Part shown: positions 11,501 to 20,327 of the stretch, in pieces | Layout of the letters: each line of letters opens with the position of its first letter | Numbering within the stretch: the first letter of the stretch is position 1 | Assembly (NCBI RefSeq): GCF_028858725.1 | Contig: NC_084790.1 | Span: 3,292,001 to 3,356,000 of the forward strand | DNA from: Colius striatus | Lineage: Eukaryota; Chordata; Aves; Coliiformes; Coliidae | Reading direction: 5' to 3' | DNA length: 64,000 nt | The notes under the pieces: model-generated | Database searches by the model: none | The model's input: only the letters and a program-made list of their open reading frames with translations | What the model was told of the DNA's origin: nothing | Translations under genes and position numbers: made by a program

Positions 11501-13490
11501 TGGCTGCAAGCCAAGGCCAGGCTGATGTGTGAGGGAGGGACCTTTTAGCAGGTGGGGTGGCAGTATTTGCTGTTGAACAGCTCGATAACTTTCCTCTCTG
11601 AGAGCTCTGAGCTCTAGGGAGAGTAGGAGTGTGTGTCTGCCTGCAGACCAGGCGTGTGGCAGGAGGCTATGCTGTCGTGGCCCTGTGGTGCTACAGGGAG
11701 ATGAGCTGTCAGGCTGTCACGCTTCCCCTCTGTTTTGCCTCCTGGTACTCGTGGTGTCTGAGCTGCTGTAGGGGTAGTTTGCAGTAGTGAAACACAGTTG
11801 CATCCTGATGAAAATGGAGACAGTTTCTTGCTTGAAAGTTGAAATGAGGCATCAGCAATGTCAGCGTGTGGGAGGCAGTTGCATGTGCAGTGGTCTGGCC
11901 CCTGGGCCACAGAGCCTGGGGTGTTTTCTGCTGTGTGGATTTACTTTGCAAATCTGATGCTGTGTCAGCTCTAGTGGAATCCTTTCTGGATACGCTGAGC
12001 CTGGACTTTGAAATCAGCTGTAAAGACCATTAGGATGCTTCTGGCTGCTTGCTTGGACAGGCTGTCTTTGGTTTCAGCTCCATGGGGGAAGTACACGGTT
12101 TCGTTTGTGATGCTGGAAGCGTTGCTGCCAAGCGGGACCCTCAGCGCTGAGGGCTCGGACCGTCGCAATTGGGGGAGGAAAAGGGAGAAAGAAGAGGAAG
12201 TTTAGAGGCAAAGGTAGGATTACCCACGGAGTATTGCGTGTGGCTCAGCTCTCTGTGTCTGGCAGGACACAGAGGGAAGCTGCCGTGCTGCTGTTCCATT
12301 TCGGATGCAGAGGGCGGCTCTGCTCCTGACGGCGCTGGTCTCGGGGCCAACTGCACTGGAGGCTGCACCCACCCCAACTGAATGACCAAAGTGTTTGAAC
12401 CACACAGCGTTTGGTTCTTCTTTCCCAATTTCTTGCTCGGTTTCAGTAATTACTGAAGATTTGTTTTGTTCCTCCTCAAGTGGATGGTTTTCATGCCATT
12501 TAAATTTGTGCCTTGGACCCTCCCCTCCCTTCTCTTGGGGCAGAAGGACAGCTTGTGTGTGGCAGCTCCCCGAGGGCCTGCAGGCTGAGGCTGTTGCAGT
12601 GGGGCTTTGACTGAGGCTGGAAGGTGGCAGAGGGGATGGCAGCAGCTCCGGGACCCTCTGTTCTTGCTGAGGCCGCTCACACGCAGCCCTGCAGGGCTCT
12701 GGAGATGCCCTCATGGTCCCCACTTCCCAGGGCAGCAGGGCCCTTGGCTTTGACCTTCCTCCACGTACCCTGGCTTTCTCTGCAAAGCCAGGAATGGGGT
12801 TATTCCTTCTCTGAGCAGGCAAGCTTCCTCTGTAGCATAGATGTGACCTCTGAGGGAAAGTTATGGAGTCAGAGCGGAGTCAGAGCCTCGGCGTGCGCTC
12901 GGGAAGGCAGCAAGAAAGTGCTGGCTCTGGCTGGACACACAGCTGGGCTGCAGCTCTGCACAGCCAGACCTCAGTTACCCCACCTCCCACCTCTCATAGC
13001 TCATGCTTTGAGAGAAAACCCCATGAAGCACCATTGGAGGGGGGCTGAGTGTGACACAGCAACCCGAGCACCTCCCACTGCATGTGGATCCGCTTCGGTG
13101 TAACAGCGTTCGGGAGCAGAGACACGACCAGAGGCCGAGGCGAAGCCAACTTGGAGAGGACTTGAGCCCCCCTGCGCTGCAGCATCGATCTGAAATCGAT
13201 CCCAGACATTTACCTCAGTGTAAATATCTTGCCCTTTCCCTTGGGAGGGAAGGAGTGTTGCATGGAGCAATCGCTGTCCCCACTGCTTTGCCAAACAACG
13301 TCATCCTCTCCAAGCCAGGCTTCGCGTCGGTACCGACACTGTCCCTCTTTTGGTCCCTTCCCTTTCTAGGATGTGAATGGTTAAGAAGAAAAAAAAAATG
13401 ATTAAAAAATGTGAATATTTGTTGTTTACTTCATTAGGCATAATTCATAATGACGTGTTTATATGAGGAATATCACAGACTGAAGCAAAA
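8600..13490. other. Intergenic stretch between DNAJC7 and CNP; no supported gene
   Basis: Both strands were examined across nearly 5 kb. Open frames are short (at most about 200 codons, in GC-rich sequence), lack recognisable family motifs and show no convincing exon chain. There is no CR1, LTR or tandem repeat of note. It could be an extended DNAJC7 3' UTR if the distal signal at 13541 is used, or simple intergenic DNA. Nothing here supports a protein call. Confidence 0.5.
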
Positions 13491-13509
13491 CCATATGCAA
13501 TTGGTTTAC

Positions 13510-13515
13510 TTTATT
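13510..13515 (-). terminator. CNP: Minus-strand AATAAA, likely CNP poly(A) signal
   Basis: The complement of tttatt at 13510-13515 reads AATAAAG on the minus strand, about 1.9 kb after the CNP stop. Downstream on that strand is TG-rich sequence (tggttttgcttcagtctgtg). I saw no other canonical minus-strand hexamer between the CNP stop (15420) and this point. Confidence 0.55.
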
Positions 13516-13540
13516 ATAAACTGTATATGATGTACAAACT

Positions 13541-13546
13541 AATAAA
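13541..13546 (+). terminator. Plus-strand AATAAA in an AT-rich patch, possible distal DNAJC7 poly(A) signal
   Basis: AATAAA occurs in ctaataaaaacttaaaac and is followed by a GT-rich tract (gtctcactgttgttcttg), the usual layout of a vertebrate cleavage site. No plus-strand gene other than DNAJC7 lies upstream, so it would imply a 3' UTR of about 5 kb or an unannotated non-coding transcript. Confidence 0.4.
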
Positions 13547-15419
13547 AACTTAAAACAAAGACAGGTCTCACTGTTGTTCTTGATCAGACAAATGAGATAT
13601 TCCAGCTGTGCACATCAGTGCTGGATGGGAGCTGTAGCATCAGGCTGTTCCTGGGGTGCAGAGGGAGAGGGGCTGCAGAGGGAGAGGGGCTGCCTGGTCC
13701 CGCGGAGCCGTCCCGGGCAGGCGCCTGCAGCCGCCTTCCCCAGGTCTGTGGGGACCAAACCCATGGGAGGTTGCTGTTCAAAGGACCCGAGCTGAGGGTC
13801 AAGTTGGGCAGGTGCCCCTCTGCCAGTGCAGAAGGCAGCAAAGGTTTCTCTGCTGAAGGTAAGGGAGGATTGCTGGGGTACAGGTGTGTGTGTATGTGTA
13901 TAAATATAGAGGGGAGTGTGTTATAATGAGAATTTATCATCTTTTTGGAAGAGCAGGAAGGATGTTGCTTCATTGATCAACTTTGCAGAGCATTTCCCAG
14001 CTTGCCTCCCACCCAGAACCCTCCTTGCTTCTGTTTTAAACCTTCAGAGGAGAAACGCTTCTGGCAGAGGCAGCGTGGGGCTTCCCCGGCACAGGGCCCC
14101 ACGCCAGCTCCTTCAGGTACACGCTCGTCAAACGCTGTCAGTATTTACAGAGGTTAATAGGGGGTTAATTTCACTACACAAGTCACCAAGCACAGAGCCA
14201 CGGCAGGAGTTTAAACTGCTGTCCTGACCCCAGGCCGTTAGCTGAGCTTTGTTACAGTGAAGCAGTACCCACGTACTGGGGAGGACGGTCTGGCTCAGAG
14301 CAAAAACATATAAGCTTTACTAAAACAGACTTAACAGGAGTGCTCCATCATTAATGGGTTTTCCAGCCAAAGGTTTAGGTTTGAGCAGACTTAAGTTACA
14401 CAGTTACTGTACCTCCACTTACTTCCTAAATTACAGTGTTACTGCCATCCTAACTTAACATCCAAGTGCATTAGAGAAAAGGAGGAAAAATCTTGCATGA
14501 AGTACAGGTCTGTGCCTCAGACGTGATTTTAGTTCTTTAAAATGAAATGGAAGAGACTTTTGTTCATCCCTTCCGCTCCCTGCCCAGGCAGGATTGTTCC
14601 CTACAGGACAAGGAGGCTGACACTTCGAGCCTTGGAGTGGCTGGAGCTGTGCTGCAGGACTGAATGCCTTCCCTGGGGCACCACTTTGTTTCCCTTTAAG
14701 TCCACAGTAGCTGTGTTTAAGGCACCGTCTAGCAACGTGCTTTCCTTCTGTCTGCTCCTCAGCGAGTCTCTCCCTGCCTTGAGGGGAGTGTTCACGTGGA
14801 CACAGTGACCAGGAGCTGGGGCAGGACCAGCCTCTGGGGGAGCTGTGGATGCTGGAGCTGTGGAACTCTGCCCTGGAGTTCTCTTACAGGCTAAACTGTC
14901 GCTGCCCCACTTGACAGCAGCAATCCACGAGCGAGTCTCACTGGTTTCACCCAGTTATTCCGCTGCTACAATGAGTGAAGTCAGTCCCTGGGTCGAGGGG
15001 AGACGGGGAGAGACAGAGTTCCCTTGGCTTTGAGCCTGGGGCCATCCAGGCTTTGGTCTGTCACTGCTGACAGGTCACACTCTAATGAGTGTGGTTCAGA
15101 GGGAAGCTATAAAAGACCATGGCTGATCTTCCTCCGAGGAAGAAAACAAGCAGACTCCAAAACTCTGCCCTTGGTGTGCACTGGGCAGCTTTCAGGGGCT
15201 GTATCAGTGAGGTGACAGTTTTCCTCTCTCAGGAGCTGTTTGTTTTCTTCCTTAGCTGGAGGCCAGTGAACTCTCTCTCCCCAGAGAGGCTTCACGGGGG
15301 AGGTTGGCGAAAGGGCTTACTTTAGTAAAGGTAGAATTATTTCTCTTTACACTTTTAAAGGTTACAGGAGTAGTACTTGCCTTTCAAAAACAAACCCACC
15401 CACCACCCTGCCCACGCTC

Positions 15420-15872
15420 CTAGATGATGGTGCAGGAGCTAAAAGCAGAGCCCCTTTTGTTGGTGCTCTGCGTTGGCACGAGTTTTCCTTTTCCATAGTA
15501 ACCCGAGAATATCGCCTTCACATCGATCTTTTTAGCAAGGACCAGCATCCACATCCCGTTATCAAAATACAGCAGTTTCCCTCCTCCGATTTCCCCCACT
15601 TGATCCCCTTTGTTCCCTGCCTTTTCCAGCTTCACAAACTCCAGCAGGTCGAGCCCTGTCTGCACTGCTTCGATGCTGTTGGCGCAGCCCAGGGTGATGT
15701 GAGCCCGGCTGCCTTTGGGGAGGTTGTCGGTGGGCAGGATCTTGTCGGCGTCTCCAGGCCACAGCAGCAGCTGCTGTTCGCTCAGCTCGACACGAGCGCC
15801 AACAGTTTTTGTGGTGATGAACAGGGCAGAAATGGCCAAGGTGAAGCCTTTGCCGTAGGAAGCCTTCACAGC
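15420..15872 (-). CDS. CNP: CNP terminal exon: second HxT motif and CaaX box
   Basis: It follows a tctcccag acceptor and encodes the second half of the 2H catalytic fold. The HITLG motif here pairs with HCTTK from exon 3 (16343-16485); together the two His-x-Thr motifs form the phosphodiesterase active site. The reading frame ends SSCTII-stop, a prenylation CaaX signal that anchors CNP to membranes. Confidence 0.94.
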   Translation of the reverse strand, partial: AVKASYGKGFTLAISALFITTKTVGARVELSEQQLLLWPGDADKILPTDNLPKGSRAHITLGCANSIEAVQTGLDLLEFVKLEKAGNKGDQVGEIGGGKLLYFDNGMWMLVLAKKIDVKAIFSGYYGKGKLVPTQSTNKRGSAFSSCTII

Positions 15873-18800
15873 CTGGGAGAAGGGGGAGACAAGCCCGGGA
15901 AAAAGCTGTAACTGACTGCGCAGCAGCGTGAGTGGTGGCTTTAGGAGGGGTCTTGGCCCATCGTGGTAGCTCTTCTTTGACATATTTGAAATACCACATG
16001 CAACTCAAAGTGCACCATGGCCTGAAGTTCCTGCCCTAGGAATCTGGAGGTACCTTAATTCATCATCACTCAAGTCAAGCTATTGGGGATGATGCTGGTG
16101 GTCAGGAGCGATGGGGGCAGCAGGAGGGGTTTGTTTGGGAACTAACAGAAAAGCTCACCCTCTCTCCCCCAGTGATGGGTTTTCTGTTGCACAGGCCACG
16201 TGATGCTGTCCCCACAGCCACCCTCTCGGCTCCAGCAAAGCCACATCCCTTCCCTACCCCACCCCCGGGGGGCTGGTGGATGCCTGGCTGGGAAGGGGGA
16301 GGGAGAAGGGGGTTCCTGGGGGTTCTCAGCCGCCATACTCACTGCTTGCTGTGCATATTCCTCAGCTCCAGCTGCTTTTCCAAAGTCAGTGTATTTTGTG
16401 GTGCAGTGTAAGACCCCGGGCGGCCTCTTCACAAAGTAGCTGGTAAGATCTATTTTGATTTTGGGGTCTTCAATGGCAGAAGCAACTGCAAATACAGGTA
16501 AATGATGTTACTATCTGAAAATGATCCCCCTTGATGTCACCTCATGAGCCCAAGTCCCACCTCCATCTTTCCTCACCAGCCTGTCCTCCACAAGTCATCT
16601 TTCTTAGTGGAAAGGACTAGACAGGCAAGTAAAACTCCTTCCACCTAAGCTAACAGTGGATGTCACTAGAAAAGAGAAGCTTCTCCACGTCATCAGGGCC
16701 CTTCTTAAGCTTGATGCTGTTCAAATCCCCTAAGGGACACGACTGTTCAGTCCTTCCCTTTTCTCTCTGACTCATCAAAGCAACCAGGAGCTGCTGCCAC
16801 CCAAACCCAGCTCCCTGCAGCCTCGGGGCTAAAGAGGCTTCTTAGGAAAGTCCCTGTCATTTATTTTTACTTACAACAGTAATTTTGTCAACTATGGGTA
16901 AGAGTTTAGTAGCTTTTTAAGCAGTTTTCCTTGCTGCTAACTGTTAACTAGAAATTCCCGTCGGAAGCTGCCCAAAGTTTGCCGCTATTAACATTTCCTC
17001 AACAGAGTGAGAAGGTGGTAAGATCCTTCTGTACATACAGTATTTACTCTCCTTTTTGAAGGCTTTGAGACTTCCAAGCTCATCTAAGAAGGCCTGGCCA
17101 GCCTTCCTCAGGATCTCTGAACTTCTTTTGCTCAGAAACCACCCGAAATACATGGGCAGGAATTCCTTCTCCAAACTCGGCTTCATCTTCTTCAGCTCCT
17201 CCGCTGACAGTTTCCATTGATTCTTTTCCTTCAGCTGCAAGCAATCCATTCGCCACTGGGTTTTGGGCTCAGCAAAGATGACTTTGTACCGGTATTTGTC
17301 AGCAATATCAAAGAGTTGGTCCAGTCGCTCCCGCTCGTGGTGAGTGTCATCCAAAACGATGACGCTGACGTCTCGTTTGCAATAGTCAACTAGATCCTCG
17401 TCCACCTTGGAGTACTCTTCGGGAATGGTGCTTCTTATCAAAGGTGTGATTTTATAGCTGTCAGCAGAGACGACCTTGCAGGCATCTTTATACCTGTCTT
17501 GAATAGCCTGGGCAAGAGTGGACTTCCCGCTGCCGGGCAGGCCTCTTAAGATAAAAAAGGTTTTAGACTCTTTGATGGTGGAGATGGTTTCTTCGTCGTC
17601 AAGGAAGGGGAACTGCAAGCTTTCAGGTCTTTCTTTCGCTGATTGAGTAGACATCTTTCTAAATATTTTAGGCAGGAATGGGTGACTCTTCTTTGAGAAG
17701 CCTCTGTTCTGAAATGCAAGAAGAAAATGTTTTGCAGGCTGGCAACAAGCACGAGCTGTGGAGAACCTTCCCTGGGAGGGGTGGAGGGGAGAGGCAGCGG
17801 CCATCTCTACCCTGTGTCCCCTACCCTCAGCTGCCCTGCTCACCTTAAAACCCAGCAGGTCCTGCAGCAGGGATCTGTGCCCTGTCCCACTGACCTCCCA
17901 GCCCTGGCACTGGCTGTCTGACACGAGGAGATGAAGGTGCAGCTCCGCTCCCCGCTGCCATCCCACCTGGGCAGGAAGGGGAAACTGTACCCGTCACGAG
18001 GCAGCAGCTGCGGTTTCAACAGGCACCACGAGCTGCCTCAAAGCAACGGCCCAGGCAGAGCACTTCAAGTGTCAAAATTGCCTCTGAACACTTATCATAG
18101 GATCATTTCAGCTGGAAGAGACCATCGAGTCCAGCCTTAGTCCTAGTCTTAGCAACCACTAGACCATTTCGCCTAAGTGTACCTTAACAAGCACTTGTGG
18201 TCACTGGACAACGAGGGCACAGTGCCACGAGGCACTCAGCCCGAGAACTGGGAAGTCCCAGGGGGTTCTGACAGCTTCACCCCAACAAAAGAAGAGTGCA
18301 GAGGGGTTCAAGTCTGTTTAGGGATCTATCCTCAGGGGAAAGGCTGTTTCTCGGTGAAGGCTGTGAGGATGCTGTCTCCTGGGTTAAGAGCCGCTGTTTC
18401 CTCGCTGATCCTGAATGCCTCAAAGGAGGAGCAACTGAAATGGTTTCCGGTAAAGAGAAACGAGCAGCTGCTGAGCTGAACACGAAAGTGAAACCAGCCC
18501 CCGAGAGAAAAAACAAATGCTGGCGGGTGGCAGCGGCGAGTGAGCAGGGGGAAAGGGGGAAAGCTCCCCTCCTGCCAGCAGCTCCGGTAACTGCAAACCA
18601 GATTAACTCCCAGCAGAGCCTGGGAAAACACGGGACTGGAAGGAAACGAGGCATTTCTCCAACTGTGCGTGTTTTCAGCAGCGTCAAGACACAGGTTTTT
18701 GGGTCAACATGTGAACTCCTCACCTTCCCGCCCAGCCCCTGAGCAGCTCCCAAGCCCAGCGCAGTGCCAGCCGCCACCAGAGCAGTGCTGGGGAGAAAGT

Positions 18801-19772
18801 TCTGCCTTTGATGCCAACATCAAAGCGTTTTACACACATTGTGAATGTTGTATAAAACGGTTCTTGTCCTGCTGATACAGCTTTCCTGTTCGCAGAGTGA
18901 AGCTACAGCTTCGAACCCAGCTCTTTCATTTGATCAGCTTTCCTTATTCCCTATTCCAGAAGGTGGAGGTGGGTTTTGGTTCCGAAGTGACCAGGACCAG
19001 GACCCCACTGCTTCTGTGGGCATGTGGGAGTGCTGCCTGCTCTGGGACCAGCTGCTGCCCAGCACACCGGGACAACGACCCGTGTCGAGTTCCTTGCTGC
19101 AGGAATGAGGACCACATGTCCCTCCTGGGCCCCCTGAGCTGCCTTCTCTGTGGACTCAGGGCTCCCGGATGGTGTGAGCCACCTTCTAGAGCCGCTGCTG
19201 CTCACAGGGTCAGTGTCCTGCTCCCCATGGGGACATTTAGAACCTGCAGCCGGCCCCTGTGTGTGGGGCCAGGGCTGTGTCTGGACCAGCCCAACGCCTT
19301 CGCTGAGGGCAGCTGCCGAGACTGAGGCCGCTTTTCAGACGTGCAAACAAAGGAACAATAATAGAAAACACCCCCCCGGCCCCATTGTTCGGGAGCCAGC
19401 TCGGCAGACAATAGTTGCCTTCAGGGACAAGGCGATGCGGGGCCCGGCCGGACAATGGCCCCACAGAGACCCGCGACAGCCGAGCTCCGGGGCCTGGGGA
19501 CAATCCCCCATTGAGCCCGCGCCCCCGTCCCGTCCCTCCCCGTTGTCCCCACGAAGCTCCCGCTTGTCTCCGGGCTCCCCAGGTACCGGAGCAGCCTCGA
19601 AAGCGCCTCTCGTCCCGGGTTTTACCCCCCCTCGCAAAGCGCAGCCCTGGGGCCAGGGTCGGGCTGAGCCCCCTCGCCGCCCCCCACATCCCCTCCCCGG
19701 GCCCAGCACCCACGTGCCGGCGATGCCCCGTCCGGCGCCCGCAGCCCGCAAGGGCCCGACCGCGCTTACCAT
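15420..19772 (-). CDS. CNP: 2',3'-cyclic-nucleotide 3'-phosphodiesterase (complete)
   Basis: CNP hydrolyses 2',3'-cyclic nucleotides to 2'-nucleotides. It is a major myelin/oligodendrocyte membrane protein and has a mitochondrial form. Four minus-strand coding exons are 19770-19772 (ATG only), 17048-17708, 16343-16485 and 15420-15872, totalling 1260 nt or 419 aa (human 421). In order: a basic, hydrophobic N-terminal extension ([18 protein letters not shown]) as in the CNP2 isoform; an internal Met20 (17652-17654) that starts the CNP1 form; a P-loop GLPGSGKS at residues 57-64 of the kinase-like domain; two 2H-phosphoesterase motifs, HCT at 248-250 and HIT at 327-329; and a C-terminal CaaX box, CTII. 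All junctions are GT-AG and in phase. It is transcribed toward DNAJC7 and lies directly downstream of ODAD4 on the same strand. Confidence 0.96.
17048..17708 (-). CDS. CNP: CNP exon 2: polynucleotide-kinase-like domain and internal start
   Basis: It begins with AAC for Asn2 directly after an AG acceptor at 17709-17710 and ends one base into a codon before GTAAAT. It encodes the CNP2-specific leader, Met20, and the P-loop with Walker-B-like VIVLDDT followed by [10 protein letters not shown]. In the family the leader acts as a mitochondrial import signal when translation starts in exon 1. Starting at Met20 gives the cytosolic/membrane CNP1 form. Confidence 0.93.
18093..18172 (-). mobile_element. 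Short CR1 LINE 3' end in CNP intron 1
   Basis: The segment ttatcataggatcatttcag, ctggaagagaccatcgagtc and cagccttagtcctagtctta matches the reverse complement of the CR1 3' end subtype also seen at 63388 (cagctggaagagacc). It is only about 80 bp and lies in sense orientation to CNP. Confidence 0.7.
19346..19515. promoter_or_regulatory. CNP: Cluster of SOX-like motifs in CNP intron 1
   Basis: Six or more (A/T)(A/T)CAA(A/T)G-like cores occur within 170 bp: AACAAAG at 19346-19352, AACAATA at 19354-19360, AACAATG on the minus strand at 19383-19389, ACAAT at 19408-19412, ACAATGG at 19452-19458, and an inverted pair ACAAT/CATTG at 19500-19512. They stand out because the surrounding CpG island is GC-rich. 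They lie 255-425 bp downstream of the CNP start codon. SOX10 is known to drive myelin genes in oligodendrocytes; binding here is inferred. Confidence 0.5.
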
Positions 19773-20130
19773 GGTGGGGGCAGCGGCCGCGGGTGCGGAG
19801 CGGCGCGGCGCGGCAGCGGCTCTGGGGCGGGCGCGGACGCGGCCCCTTTCATAGCCCCGGGGGCCACCCCCCGCCCCCGGAGCCCCCTCCCGCCACCGCC
19901 TGTGGCCGCGCAGGCGCGGGGGGGCCGGGCCGGGCCCTCCCCGGGGTGGCGGCTGCGGTCGGTGCCCGGGACAGCGGACGGGGGTCGGTAGCGCGGGGCC
20001 GGAGCGCACGGACGGGAGACAAGAGGAGGCCGGTGAGAGGAACGATCGTGTTTGAGACTCCGGTAGCGCGGCACAACGGGTCACCTCGGACCCGTCGCGC
20101 TGCTCCGGGGCGGGCTCGGTGGTTCTGCAG
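19370..20130 (-). promoter_or_regulatory. CNP: CpG island with CNP promoter and exon 1
   Basis: This is strongly GC- and CpG-rich sequence surrounding the CNP ATG (19770-19772) and its adjoining GTAAGC donor. Upstream on the minus strand is a GC-box-rich stretch, with CTATGAAAGG at about 19847-19856 as a possible weak TATA-like element. The island reaches to within a few bases of the ODAD4 stop codon (20137), so the CNP promoter occupies the region immediately downstream of ODAD4. The transcription start is not determinable from sequence. Confidence 0.65.
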
Positions 20131-20136
20131 CAGCTC

Positions 20137-20327
20137 CTACTTCTTCTTCCACATTCTTAATATCTTTTCGCTTTTACCCTCATTCTTTTTATCTTCCTCC
20201 TTTCCTCCTGTCTTGTCTCCCTGGTCGTCTTTATTGTCCTTGGTATCTTCTTCCTCCTTTGTGCTTTGGACACTTTCCTCTCTGTACTTCTCCAAGTTGT
20301 CTTCTGTATTTTTCCTGCTGAAATCAT
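20137..20327 (-). CDS. ODAD4: ODAD4 last exon: charged C-terminal tail
   Basis: It follows the acceptor ttttcctccccag and completes a GAT codon. It encodes a low-complexity acidic/basic tail (for example EEEDTKDNKDDQGDKTGGK) ending MWKKK-stop. This tail is much shorter than the repetitive tail of the mammalian protein. A perfect AATAAA (minus strand, 20230-20235) lies inside the coding sequence, and no canonical hexamer follows the stop before the CNP promoter. Confidence 0.78.

Larger units (their letters stand above)
13495..15419 (-). other. CNP: Inferred CNP 3' UTR
   Basis: This is non-coding sequence between the CNP stop codon and the first minus-strand AATAAA. A CNP 3' UTR of 1-2 kb is usual in vertebrates. 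Several AT-rich, low-complexity blocks (for example 14390-14480) fit UTR sequence. The extent is inferred only from the hexamer. Confidence 0.5.

Noticed and set aside
12220-12822. 200-codon open frame on the minus strand
   Set aside because: It lies in GC-rich sequence that is poor in stops by chance. It has no recognisable motif and no neighbouring exons in phase.
16861-16866. Minus-strand AATAAA as the end of an ODAD4 or CNP transcript
   Set aside because: It lies in CNP intron 2, upstream of CNP exons 3 and 4, so it cannot be the normal CNP end and is too far from ODAD4 to be its simple signal.
18277-18777. 166-codon minus-strand frame in CNP intron 1
   Set aside because: It is intronic to CNP, lacks acceptor/donor logic that fits CNP, and its peptide matches nothing recognised.
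19335-20084. 249-codon minus-strand frame across the CNP promoter
   Set aside because: It is CpG-island sequence. CNP exon 1 contributes only an ATG in a different frame, and this frame has no conserved content.
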